A DNA stretch of 64,000 nt from Sphaerisporangium rufum (GTDB taxonomy: Bacteria > Actinomycetota > Actinomycetes > Streptosporangiales > Streptosporangiaceae). The notes below the pieces were generated by a model. The model was given only the letters and a program-made list of their open reading frames with translations, made no database searches and was not told where the DNA came from. The DNA is taken from positions 31,042 through 95,041 of the forward strand of contig NZ_BOOU01000077.1 in assembly GCF_016863395.1 (NCBI RefSeq). Reading direction: 5' to 3'. Below are positions 1-7,912 of the stretch, in pieces. Every line of letters starts with the position of its first letter. Position 1 is the stretch's first letter. The translations under genes and the position numbers were made by a program.

Positions 1-100
1 GGATGTTATTGGTGATGAATCCGTCGTGGAAAAGTTTGTCGTACTTGGTGATGAATGCTGACAACTTGGGCCAGTCGATGTCCAGGTAGGACTCGGGCAT
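1..100 (-). CDS. 5' end of an unrecognised protein (runs off the window)
   Basis: An ATG at 98-100 on the minus strand opens a reading frame that stays open for 33 codons to the window edge. The peptide begins MPESYLDIDWPKL and continues with a lysine- and phenylalanine-rich stretch. A purine-rich ribosome site (GGGGAG) lies about 7 bases upstream of the ATG. Codon use is much more AT-rich than in the neighbours (AAA, AAT, TTC/ATC runs, TTG, TCA), which may indicate transferred DNA. I do not recognise the family; only the N-terminus is visible, so function cannot be assigned. Confidence 0.6.
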   Translation of the reverse strand, partial: MPESYLDIDWPKLSAFITKYDKLFHDGFITNNI

Positions 101-366
101 GCGCGTTACTCCCCGTGGCCGGTGCCCGCCGGCGGGGCGGGCCCGCGATGTGCTTCTGTCGCAGTCTGGCACGGATTGATCATGAGGTCAGGATGTTGGG
201 CGAATTGCGGCTTTTGGTGGCCGGACGCCTGCGGCACCGTGCCGTCACAGGCGAGGAGCAGGAGTTCTCCAGCGGCTCGGCACCGCGCCAGGATGGACGC
301 GACGTTTCGACGTCCTCGACGTTCCGCCAGGTGGCACGACCACCACCTGGCCGGCCGCGAGGGCGG

Positions 367-402
367 ATGACCTCGCCCCCGATGGCATCCTAAGCTGGGC
401 GC
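367..402 (+). promoter_or_regulatory. Probable leaderless promoter of the aminotransferase gene
   Basis: TAAGCT at 391-396 ends exactly 6 bases before the ATG at 403, and an ATGACC-like -35 sits about 18 bases upstream (367-372). No ribosome site lies in front of the ATG. This spacing is that of actinobacterial leaderless transcripts, where transcription starts at the start codon. The rest of 101-366 shows no convincing gene; its open frames are antisense shadows. Confidence 0.5.
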
Positions 403-1464
403 ATGCCGCGTTTCCGTTCCATCCTCGACGAGCTGCCCGTCTACCGGCCGGGCAAGGCCGTCGTCTCCGCCGAGGGCCGGTCGTACAAGCTGTCCTCCAA
501 CGAGTGCCCCTACGACCCGCTGCCCTCGGTCGTCGAGGCGATCGCCGCCGCCGCCCGCGAGGTGCACCGCTACCCCGACGCCGGGTGCGTGCGGCTCACC
601 GAGGCCCTGGCCGCGCGGTACGGCGTGCCGCCCGAGCATGTCGCGCTCGGGGCCGGTTCGGTGACGGTGGCCCAGCAGCTGCTGGAGACGGTCGGCGAGC
701 CGGGCGCCGAGGTGATCTACGCCTGGCGGTCGTTCGAGGCGTATCCGCTGCTGGCCGACCTGTCCGGGGTGACCTCGGTCCGGGTGCCGCTGGCGGCCGA
801 GACGCACGACCTGGCCGCGATGGCCGAGGCGATCACCCCCGCCACCCGCATGATCTTCGTCTGCAACCCCAACAACCCCACCGGGACGGCCAACCGGGCC
901 GCCGAGCTGACCGCCTTCCTGGACCGGGTGCCGGACGACGTGCTCGTCGTGCTGGACGAGGCCTACCGCGAGTACGTGCGGGACGCCGGCGTGCCCGACG
1001 GGCTGGGCCTTTACGCCGAGCGGCCGAACGTCGCGGTGCTGCGCACCTTCTCCAAGGCGTACGGCCTGGCCGGGCTGCGGGTGGGCTACCTGATCGGCCA
1101 CGAGCCGGTCGCCACCGCGGTGCGCAAGACCATGGTCCCGTTCGCGGTCAACAGCATCGCCCAGGCCGCGGCGATCGCCTCGCTGGCGGCCGAGGACGAG
1201 CTGCTGGAGCGGGTCGAGGCGGTCGTCGGCGAGCGCACCCGGGTCCGGGAGGCGCTGCTCGGCCAGGGCTGGACGGTGCCGCCGACCGAGGCCAACTTCG
1301 TCTGGCTGCGGCTCGGCGAGCGCACCGGCGAGTTCGCCGAGCGCTGCGCGGTGGACGGCGTCGCGGTGCGCCCGTACGGCGCCGAAGGGGTACGCGTGTC
1401 CATCGGCACGCCCGAGGCCAACGACGCCTTCCTCGCCGCCGCGGGCGAGTTCCGCCGGAGCTGA
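403..1464 (+). CDS. Histidinol-phosphate / aromatic aminotransferase (HisC-like)
   Basis: A 353-residue PLP-dependent fold-type I aminotransferase of the HisC subgroup, catalysing transamination of histidinol phosphate or aromatic 2-oxo acids in the cytoplasm. Visible motifs are the substrate segment [14 protein letters not shown] near residue 30, CNPNNPTGT near 150, DEAYREY near 185, and the PLP-lysine motif [11 protein letters not shown] with the lysine at about residue 218. Length matches the family. It stands alone, not in a his operon, so it may be the second HisC paralogue common in actinobacteria (often annotated pat, phenylalanine aminotransferase) rather than the histidine-pathway enzyme. 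Family assignment is firm; substrate is inference. Confidence 0.9.
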   Translation: MPRFRSILDELPVYRPGKAVVSAEGRSYKLSSNECPYDPLPSVVEAIAAAAREVHRYPDAGCVRLTEALAARYGVPPEHVALGAGSVTVAQQLLETVGEPGAEVIYAWRSFEAYPLLADLSGVTSVRVPLAAETHDLAAMAEAITPATRMIFVCNPNNPTGTANRAAELTAFLDRVPDDVLVVLDEAYREYVRDAGVPDGLGLYAERPNVAVLRTFSKAYGLAGLRVGYLIGHEPVATAVRKTMVPFAVNSIAQAAAIASLAAEDELLERVEAVVGERTRVREALLGQGWTVPPTEANFVWLRLGERTGEFAERCAVDGVAVRPYGAEGVRVSIGTPEANDAFLAAAGEFRRS

Positions 1465-1615
1465 CCGGAGCCGGCCGCGGCGGGAGCCGGGCCGGCCGGG
1501 GAGCCGGCCGTGGCGGGAGCGGGGCGCCCGCGAATCGCGGCGGCCGCGGGCGCGCCGCCGGCACCGCTCGCCGGCCCGGGCCGCCCGCGCGCCTTCGTCC
1601 CCGCGCGCCGGGTGG

Positions 1616-2545
1616 TCAGGCGCGGTCGAGCGCCGGAGCCGTGGCCGGCGGGCGGCGGTCGCGGCGTTCGGTGGAGACGACCAGCGCGACGCCCACCACG
1701 ATGAGCAGGCCGCCGGCGATCATCGGCGGGGTCAGCGGCTCGCTGAGCACGGCGGTGCCGAGCAGGACGGCCACCACCGGGTTCACGTACGCGTAGGTGG
1801 AGACCAGGGTGATCGGCGCGTTGCCGAGCAGCCACACGTATGAGGTGAAGCCGACCAGCGAGCCGATCAGGATGAGGTAGACCAGTGCCAGCCACGAGGT
1901 CGGGCTGACGCCCGCCGGGTCGAGGCGTTCGCCGAGGGCGGTGCCGGCGACGAGCAGGGTGGCGCCGCCCGCCAGCATCTCCACCGTGCTGGCGACGAAC
2001 GGGTCCCGCGGCATGGCGATCCGGCCGGACAGGAACGAGCCGGCCGACCAGGACAGCGAGCCGAGCAGGATGACGACGATGCCGCTGGTGCTGGACGGAC
2101 CGCCGCCCCCGGTGAGGGAGAGTCCCGCGACGCCGCCGAAGCCGATGAGCACGCCGGCCAGCGTGAGCAGGTACGGGCGGTCGCGCGCCACCAGGCGGAA
2201 CACCACCAGCCAGAGCGGGACCGAGGCGACCAGCAGCGCGGCCAGGCCGCTGGAGATGTGCTGCTCGGCCACCGCCACCATGCCGTTGCCGCCGGTCAGC
2301 AGGAGCAGGCCCGCCAGGGTGGCGCCGCCGGCCTGGCGCCAGGTCATCCGGAAGGCGGCGGCCCCGCGGCGCAACGCCAGAACGCCGCCGAGCAGCAGGC
2401 CGGCCGCGACGAAGCGCAGGCCGCCGCTGAGCAGCGGCGGAATGGTGTCGATCGTCAGGCGGATGCCGAGGTAGGTGGACCCCCAGACGACGTACACCGC
2501 CGCGAGCGCGGCCCAGACTCTCATGTCAGGAGTGTTCCGGTCCAT
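1616..2545 (-). CDS. EamA/DMT-family exporter
   Basis: A 309-residue integral membrane protein with about ten hydrophobic segments in two halves, the pattern of the drug/metabolite transporter (EamA) family. The first helix contains VVWGSTYLGIR, a typical N-terminal EamA signature, and the second half repeats the motif around SLSWSAGSFLSGR. Members export amino acids or other metabolites; the substrate here cannot be read from sequence. The gene converges on the aminotransferase, with 151 bases of GC-rich repeats (two copies of a GCCGGCCG[C/T]GGCGGGAGC-like unit) between them. A start at the internal ATG seven codons in is also possible. Confidence 0.85.
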   Translation of the reverse strand: MDRNTPDMRVWAALAAVYVVWGSTYLGIRLTIDTIPPLLSGGLRFVAAGLLLGGVLALRRGAAAFRMTWRQAGGATLAGLLLLTGGNGMVAVAEQHISSGLAALLVASVPLWLVVFRLVARDRPYLLTLAGVLIGFGGVAGLSLTGGGGPSSTSGIVVILLGSLSWSAGSFLSGRIAMPRDPFVASTVEMLAGGATLLVAGTALGERLDPAGVSPTSWLALVYLILIGSLVGFTSYVWLLGNAPITLVSTYAYVNPVVAVLLGTAVLSEPLTPPMIAGGLLIVVGVALVVSTERRDRRPPATAPALDRA

Positions 2546-2630
2546 GACTCATGACAATATCGGCCCGGCGGCCGGGGTGCCCGTGAATATCGGACCGGAA
2601 ATGCGCCGCTATCCGGGCATATTGCTCGGG

Positions 2631-2751
2631 TTATCCACACCTTGTGGATAACTGTGGCGGGTCGCGGCGAGTGAACATCACATTTCAGCATCTAGATCGC
2701 GGAATCTCGGACGGCCCGCGCGGCCCCCGGTTGTCCACAGCCTGTGGACAA
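2631..2751. other. Cluster of four DnaA boxes in two inverted pairs
   Basis: Two dyads lie in the 435-base gap between the EamA gene and the regulator. The first has TTATCCACA (2631-2639) facing TGTGGATAA (2643-2651). The second has TTGTCCACA (2731-2739) facing TGTGGACAA (2743-2751). The first matches the general bacterial DnaA box, the second the Streptomyces-preferred one. Both pairs have a 3-base spacer and their starts are exactly 100 bp apart. No dnaA, dnaN, parAB or other origin gene is near, so this is more likely a DnaA-binding or titration locus than oriC. The rest of 2546-2980 shows no gene. Confidence 0.8.
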
Positions 2752-2980
2752 CCAGGTGACCGGGTACGCGGCGCCGGCCGTCGTCGGCGACGTCTCCGCG
2801 CGGGCCGCAGGCCGCCGGTACGGTCCGCGTCGGCTCGTGGTACCGCTCCCACCCCGGCGGCGCCGATGGACCGGTACGGACCGGTACGGCGCCGCCGGGA
2901 GCCCGGTGGCGAAGGACGCGGGCCGCCCGCCCCACACGGACGGCCTGCGGGCACCGGCCGGGCCGGACCCTTGCGACGGC

Positions 2981-4330
2981 TCAGCGCGGGCCGAGCTTCT
3001 CCACGATCAGGCGGTACAGCTGGCGCGGACGCCCCGGCTGGGGTGTCCGGTTCGGCGGCAGCGGCCACGCGAGTCCCTCGTCGACCAACGTGCGCAGCAG
3101 GCGCCGAGCCGTGCGGGGAGTGACCCCGAGCATCCGCCCGGCACTCTCCGCGTCCACGATCGTGTCGCCTCCGTCCAGCTTGGCGGCCAGCCGCGCGAGC
3201 ACCTCGGTGCCCTTCGGCCGGCCCTGGCCGGGTAACTGCGGAGGCATCCGGGGCGCCGGCACCAGCGTCCGGCCTTCCCGGTCCACCGCGAAGCCCTGCG
3301 CCTGCTTGCCGGCCTGCGTACGGGCCAGCGCCGCCCGCGCGTGCGCCTCCGCGTCGTGGGTGGTACGTCCCATGCCTACGCCCACCTCGACCGACAGCCC
3401 GAGCTCGTCGCGGATGCGCGCCGCGAACGGCAGCACCCGGAACCCGTCGGTGGCACCGGCCATCGAGCCCCGCGTCGCGGTGACCAGATAGCTGTGATCG
3501 TCGATCGCCCATACGACGGCGTGCATCCGGTTGGCCTCCTGCACCAGCAGCCGGTGCAGAGACAGCCGCAGCTCATCACGCCAGTATCTCGGTGCCGCCC
3601 GCCGTACGGGCTCGCGTAACGTGGGCACCTCGACCAGCACGACCGTCAGCTGCGACTCCTCCAGCCGGTGGTGCGCTCCGAGCAGCGCCGCGGTGTGCAG
3701 CGCCGTGCGGACCGCGGCCGAGGTCGGCCGTACCCGCACGGTCGGCACCCCGGCCGTGGTCAGCCGGTCGGCCACCGCGGGCAGGCAGGTCAGCGCACCG
3801 GTGGTGGTGCCCTGCCGCAGCATCCGCTCGTGGTAGGCCGCGACGGTGCCCGTCGCGCCCGGCTCCTCCCGGGTCAGCACGCCGCTGGCGGGCAACCCCA
3901 GGTCGGCGTACGCCTCCTCGACGTCCGCCCTGCTCAGCACGTCCAGGCTGATCCGCCGCGGGTCGATGCGCTCGTCCAGCGCCGCCCGGGCCAGCGCCGC
4001 GGTGAGCGCCGGCCCGCCGAGCTGGACGTGCGTCGCCGGCACGGTGAGCACGCCCGACCGTTTGGCCAGCTCGTACGGCACCGGGCTGGCGAACAGGCAG
4101 GCGTCCACGCCCGGCCCGAGCCGTACCACCTTGTCGGCCGCCTCCTGCTCGTCCCGGTAGGCGGCGGCGACGAGCCGGCACGGCACCGGCGCCGCGGCGT
4201 GCCCCATGAGCATGACCCGTTCGACCAGGTCATGGGGTCCTACCACTCCGATGGTGAGGTCCGGCGCCGAGGCGCCTCCTCGTGGTCCTCGTGGTGTTTC
4301 TTCGGCCCTTTCGACCAATGTTCGTCCCAT
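2981..4330 (-). CDS. Transcriptional regulator with GGDEF-like domain and C-terminal winged helix
   Basis: About 449 residues from the chosen ATG at 4330; the frame stays open further upstream, so the start is uncertain. Residues about 20-230 form an alpha/beta domain beginning TIGVVGPHDLVERV, resembling a receptor domain. Residues about 250-385 look like a GGDEF/GTP-cyclohydrolase III-type fold (VGVGMGRTTHDAEAHA), as also found in CdaR/PucR-type regulators, but with no GG[D/E]EF active site, so catalysis is unlikely. The last 65 residues (GRMLGVTPRTARRLLRTLVDEGL) are a clear winged helix-turn-helix. Probably a ligand-responsive DNA-binding protein; ligand and targets unknown. It lies upstream of nothing on its strand except the EamA gene, across the DnaA-box region. 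Confidence 0.7.
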   Translation of the reverse strand: MGRTLVERAEETPRGPRGGASAPDLTIGVVGPHDLVERVMLMGHAAAPVPCRLVAAAYRDEQEAADKVVRLGPGVDACLFASPVPYELAKRSGVLTVPATHVQLGGPALTAALARAALDERIDPRRISLDVLSRADVEEAYADLGLPASGVLTREEPGATGTVAAYHERMLRQGTTTGALTCLPAVADRLTTAGVPTVRVRPTSAAVRTALHTAALLGAHHRLEESQLTVVLVEVPTLREPVRRAAPRYWRDELRLSLHRLLVQEANRMHAVVWAIDDHSYLVTATRGSMAGATDGFRVLPFAARIRDELGLSVEVGVGMGRTTHDAEAHARAALARTQAGKQAQGFAVDREGRTLVPAPRMPPQLPGQGRPKGTEVLARLAAKLDGGDTIVDAESAGRMLGVTPRTARRLLRTLVDEGLAWPLPPNRTPQPGRPRQLYRLIVEKLGPR

Positions 4331-4651
4331 CCCGCCATACCTCTGATCGAGGCCGCCGTACCGCGCGACGACCCCGGGCCGATGCATCCGGCCCGGGGCG
4401 ACCCGGCGTGACGACCTCGCAATCCACTGGTCGAGTCCACCGAGCGGAAGCCACCGGACGGGGTCGCCGGACGGCGATCCGCGGTCGTTTCCGGCTCGGG
4501 TTCTCTCCCATCCGGTCCAGTCCTCTTTGGAACGATCGCTCGCCGCGGCACTAATGTCACGCCCGGATTTCCGGCACGAGCATGCATCCATGCCCGCCCG
4601 GTATGGCGGGGAAGGGAGAACCAGCAGGTCAGCGGGGGTTTACCGGTCGAG
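4331..4651. other. Gene-poor interval between regulator and murA
   Basis: This 321-base stretch holds the 5' region of the regulator (an in-frame extension to 4591 exists but reads as arginine- and serine-rich low complexity, unlike the protein proper). I see no additional gene, no clear terminator after murA and no recognisable RNA element. Confidence 0.4.
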
Positions 4652-5923
4652 TCACGGAGTAGGGGAAATCTCTCTTACCACATCGCCGCCAAGGGCCTTC
4701 ATGCGCTCGGCGAGGTCGTGATGGCCGCGGTCGATGAGGTAACCGGGGTCGACGACCGTCTCGCCGTTCGCCGCCAGCCCGGCGAGCACCAGCGCGATGC
4801 CCGAGCGAAGATCGTGCGCCGTAACCTCGGTTCCGGTCAGCGGGGTGGCGCCGTGCACGACCGCGCGGCTGCCCTCCACCTCGATCCGGGCGCCCATCTT
4901 GTTGAGCTCCCCGGCGAGCGCGAAACGCCCGTCGAAGATCCGCTCGTGGATGTAGCTGGCGCCGTCGGCCAGGCACGCCACCGTCATGATCGGCGACTGC
5001 AGGTCGGTGGCGAACCCCGGGTAGGTGTCGGTGATGACGTTGATGGGCCGCAGCGGCCGGTCGCGCCGCACGTTGAGCACCGCGCCGTCGGTGGCGAACT
5101 CGACGCCCATCTGCTCCAGCTTCCAGCGCACCACGCCCAGGTGCTCCAGCGAGGCGCCGACCAGGTTCACCTCGCCGCCGGTGATGGCGGCGGCCATGGC
5201 GAACACGCCTGCGTCCAGCCGGTCCGGCATCACCCGGTGCTCGACGGCGGTCAGCTCGTCGACCCCCTCGACGGTGATGAAACCGGTGCCGCCGCCGCTG
5301 ATGCGCGCACCCATCTTGGTGAGCATGGCGATGACGTCGAGCACCTCGGGCTCGAGCGCGGCGTTCTCGATGATGGTGGTGCCCTTGGCCAGGGCCGCCG
5401 CCATGATGAGGTTCTCGGTGCCGGTGTGGGAGGGGGTGTCGAGGTAGAGCGGCGCGCCGGTCAGCCCGGAGGCCTTCACGTGGATGACGCTCTCGCCCTC
5501 GTCCACCATCGCGCCGAGCCGCTTGTAGCCCAGGTAGTGGAAGTCGAGGTTGCGACTGCCCAGGTTGCAGCCGCCGACGCCCTCGATGACCGCCTCGCCC
5601 ATCCGGTGCAGCAGCGCGGGCACGAAGAGCACCGAGCCGCGGAACCGGCGGGCGATCTCGGCGGGCAACACCGGGTTGGTCAGCCGGGAGGCGTCGATGA
5701 CCAGCGTGCGCTCGGCCTCGTGCAGCTCGACCCGCGCACCGATGGCCTCCGCCAGCTCCAGCGCCCGCCGCACGTCCTCGATGATCGGCACGTTGCGCAG
5801 GACCGTCCGGCCCTCGGCGGCCAGCAGCGCCGCTCCGATCATGGGGAGCACGGCGTTCTTCGCCCCCTGGATGAAGGCGGTTCCACGCAGGGCGTTGCCA
5901 CCGCGCACGCGGTAACGAACCAT
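4652..5923 (-). CDS. murA: UDP-N-acetylglucosamine 1-carboxyvinyltransferase (MurA)
   Basis: A 423-residue EPSP-synthase-fold enzyme that transfers enolpyruvate from PEP to UDP-GlcNAc, the first committed cytoplasmic step of peptidoglycan synthesis. Conserved features include QGAKNAVLPMI near residue 18 (the KN active-site pair), TDLQSPIMTVA near 310, and the active-site loop GGCNLGSRN with the cysteine at residue 119, the counterpart of E. coli Cys115. Length is normal. The start is supported by GAGGAG in front of the ATG. The loop lacks the ARPVD sequence of E. coli MurA, so this may be a diverged actinobacterial paralogue. It is monocistronic here. Confidence 0.93.
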   Translation of the reverse strand: MVRYRVRGGNALRGTAFIQGAKNAVLPMIGAALLAAEGRTVLRNVPIIEDVRRALELAEAIGARVELHEAERTLVIDASRLTNPVLPAEIARRFRGSVLFVPALLHRMGEAVIEGVGGCNLGSRNLDFHYLGYKRLGAMVDEGESVIHVKASGLTGAPLYLDTPSHTGTENLIMAAALAKGTTIIENAALEPEVLDVIAMLTKMGARISGGGTGFITVEGVDELTAVEHRVMPDRLDAGVFAMAAAITGGEVNLVGASLEHLGVVRWKLEQMGVEFATDGAVLNVRRDRPLRPINVITDTYPGFATDLQSPIMTVACLADGASYIHERIFDGRFALAGELNKMGARIEVEGSRAVVHGATPLTGTEVTAHDLRSGIALVLAGLAANGETVVDPGYLIDRGHHDLAERMKALGGDVVREISPTP

Positions 5924-6064
5924 ATTGACTGGGCTCCTCGGAGTCGGGGAAGTTACACGCCTGAGGCAGCGACCGGCGGCGAGCTATCCGCCCACAGTAG
6001 TGCGTTCGGCACCGTGGCCCGGCCGCTTTGGCGCCACTCCGCTGCCCAGCCGATCACGGTCCAA

Positions 6065-7129
6065 TCATCGGCCAGGTGGCCCGGCCGGCACGCTCGGCGA
6101 CGCGGCGTGCAGCAGCGTGGCGGCGCGCTGGTCGACGAATCGGGTGACCACCTGCTGGGCGTATCCGAACACCATCGCCCACACCAGAATGGCGGTCTGC
6201 GAGCTGAGCCCGGCGAATCCCGGCACGAAGCCCGAGTTGAGGATCAGCAGCCCGACGATGGCGGTCGCGACGCCGGCCGGCGCCTTCAGCAGGTTCTGCG
6301 CGACCGCCAGGGAGTACTTGGTGGCCAGCTCCGACCGGGTGGACAGGCTCGCCGCGGTGGCGAGCGCGGCGCCGAGCATGCCGACCAAGGCGACCAGCGG
6401 CACGTCCCCGTGCGAGGGCCCGCCGGCGCCCGCCGGGCACACCTGGATGTTGTGCGCGCCGAGGCTGGCCAGCAGGGTGCCGTTGCCGCACATGGGGATG
6501 GCGCCCGGCCAGGCGGCGCCGATGGCCACCAGCCCGGCCACGATGAGGCTCAGCACCACCACCCCGCCGAGCAGCATGTTGCGGAAGCTGCGCACCCGGT
6601 TGCTCTCCACCGAGGCGTCCTGGTAGGCCGCGCGCAGCACCGACTGCAGCAGCGCGCGGTCGCGCTCGCCGATGTCGCCGGCCACGACGCGTCCGGCGAG
6701 CTGCCCGAGCCGGGCGTCGTCGGCGGGCAGGTACGCCCGCCCGGTGGCCAGCACCTCGGCGGCCCGGGCGTTCAGCTCGCCGGCGGGTAACAGCCCGTAC
6801 AGCAGCACGGTGGCGCCGTACACGCCGGACCAGGCCCCCTCGACGGCCTGGCCGGTCAGCCACCGCCGCCAGCCCTGCCGCTCCCGGGCGTACCGGGCGG
6901 TCGCCGCCAGGTGCCGGCCGATGGCCTGGTGCAGCGGGTCGAGCCCCGGCCGGTCGGGGTCGCAGGCGAGGGCGCGGGCGGCCTCCGCCTCGATCTCCGC
7001 GGCGCGCGAGGTGACGTGCACCCGCCACACCCCCGGCCAGCGCGACGGATCCGGGCCGGCCGGGCCGCCGGTGTCCGGCTCGCCGCCGGGCGCCGCTCCG
7101 GTCCGGCCTGTCGCGGCACCCGCTGCCAT
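6065..7129 (-). CDS. Multi-pass membrane protein of unknown function
   Basis: A 354-residue protein starting at the ATG at 7129, preceded by GGAGGGG 4 bases upstream; the frame is open further upstream but lacks a better site. The first 45 residues are disordered and rich in Gly, Ala and Pro. Residues about 50-165 are soluble and helical. The second half has about four hydrophobic segments (for example MLLGGVVVLSLIVAGLVAIG, ALVGMLGAALATAASL, VATAIVGLLILNSGFV). I cannot name a family. It follows murA's promoter region on the same strand, with no sign of a shared operon. Confidence 0.7.
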   Translation of the reverse strand: MAAGAATGRTGAAPGGEPDTGGPAGPDPSRWPGVWRVHVTSRAAEIEAEAARALACDPDRPGLDPLHQAIGRHLAATARYARERQGWRRWLTGQAVEGAWSGVYGATVLLYGLLPAGELNARAAEVLATGRAYLPADDARLGQLAGRVVAGDIGERDRALLQSVLRAAYQDASVESNRVRSFRNMLLGGVVVLSLIVAGLVAIGAAWPGAIPMCGNGTLLASLGAHNIQVCPAGAGGPSHGDVPLVALVGMLGAALATAASLSTRSELATKYSLAVAQNLLKAPAGVATAIVGLLILNSGFVPGFAGLSSQTAILVWAMVFGYAQQVVTRFVDQRAATLLHAASPSVPAGPPGR

Positions 7130-7264
7130 ACGCCCCTCCGAAGGATCGACTTCCCCCGGCTTATCGCGCCCGCCCGCCCCGGCGCTACCCCCGCCCGGGC
7201 CGGTGGACCGTCTTAGCCGGTCCACCGGCAGGATGAGGATCGTCACCTGCCAGGGGCCGGGCGG

Positions 7265-7912
7265 TCACCCGGGGCGGGTGCCGGAATCCTCGTCGAGGAA
7301 CTCTCCGGACACGAGCCGCGGGAGCAGCCATTCGTGGAGTCGCTCGGACGACCGGATGAGATCACGATGTGCGGCGATTCTTCTCTCCAAGGCGCCGAGT
7401 ATGTCGGCGACTGACGACTGAACGCCGGGCGGTGCCATAACGAACGGCAGATCGCGTAGGACCTGGGCGCTGACGCTCGGGATGGCGGAGTACCTGGCGT
7501 TCACCCTGATCCAATCTCGGACCTTCGGATGATGAAGGTAGCGCAGCGCATATCCGGCGTTCACCGAGTCGGCGAGTCGCAACCTCATGCATGAAGTACC
7601 CAGAATCCACCCCTCGTTCTCCGGCCCGGCCAGAGCGGCACGCCCGAGGTCGCCCGTCCGTACGCAGATCAGGTCGCCGGCACGGATGCGATAGCGCGTG
7701 AGTCGGCCCGCTGTGCCGGCGGATACACTTCTGGCCGCCCGTCGGTCGAGAGAGAACCAATTGACCTCGCTTGGCGTGACCACGGGGACGCCCTTGTCGC
7801 CGACCGGTAGTAGTTCAGATTTAACGTTCGCAGGTCCAGGCTGGATATCGGCGACATCTCCCAACCGGAGTTGGCGCCACCCGTCCGGAACCGGGCCGAT
7901 CACCGTCTCCAT
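7265..7912 (-). CDS. Type I restriction specificity subunit, single-TRD (HsdS-like)
   Basis: A 215-residue protein equivalent to half a classical HsdS. It opens GPVPDGWRQLRLGDVADI, the standard start of an HsdS target-recognition domain, continues through IRAGDLICVRTGDLG and YALRYLHHPKVRDWI, and ends in one helical spacer (VADILGALERRIAAHRDLI). It would recognise half a bipartite DNA target and probably dimerises on the methylase. Its ATG overlaps the end of the upstream methylase gene by 13 bases, so the two are translated together. No HsdR is present on either side within the window. Half-size S proteins exist in functional systems, so this need not be a truncation. Confidence 0.85.
   Translation of the reverse strand: METVIGPVPDGWRQLRLGDVADIQPGPANVKSELLPVGDKGVPVVTPSEVNWFSLDRRAARSVSAGTAGRLTRYRIRAGDLICVRTGDLGRAALAGPENEGWILGTSCMRLRLADSVNAGYALRYLHHPKVRDWIRVNARYSAIPSVSAQVLRDLPFVMAPPGVQSSVADILGALERRIAAHRDLIRSSERLHEWLLPRLVSGEFLDEDSGTRPG

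Noticed and set aside
106..1101. Long minus-strand open frame opposite the aminotransferase
   Set aside because: It is antisense to a clear HisC-type gene and reads as Arg/Gly/His-rich sequence with no domain, typical of shadows in very GC-rich DNA.
2631..2751. Chromosomal origin of replication (oriC)
   Set aside because: Only four DnaA boxes and no dnaA/dnaN neighbours; actinobacterial origins carry many more boxes in the dnaA-dnaN gap.
4718..6790. 690-codon plus-strand frame opposite murA and the membrane protein gene
   Set aside because: Spans two real genes on the other strand, is rich in His, Gly and Val without motifs, and has no ribosome site.
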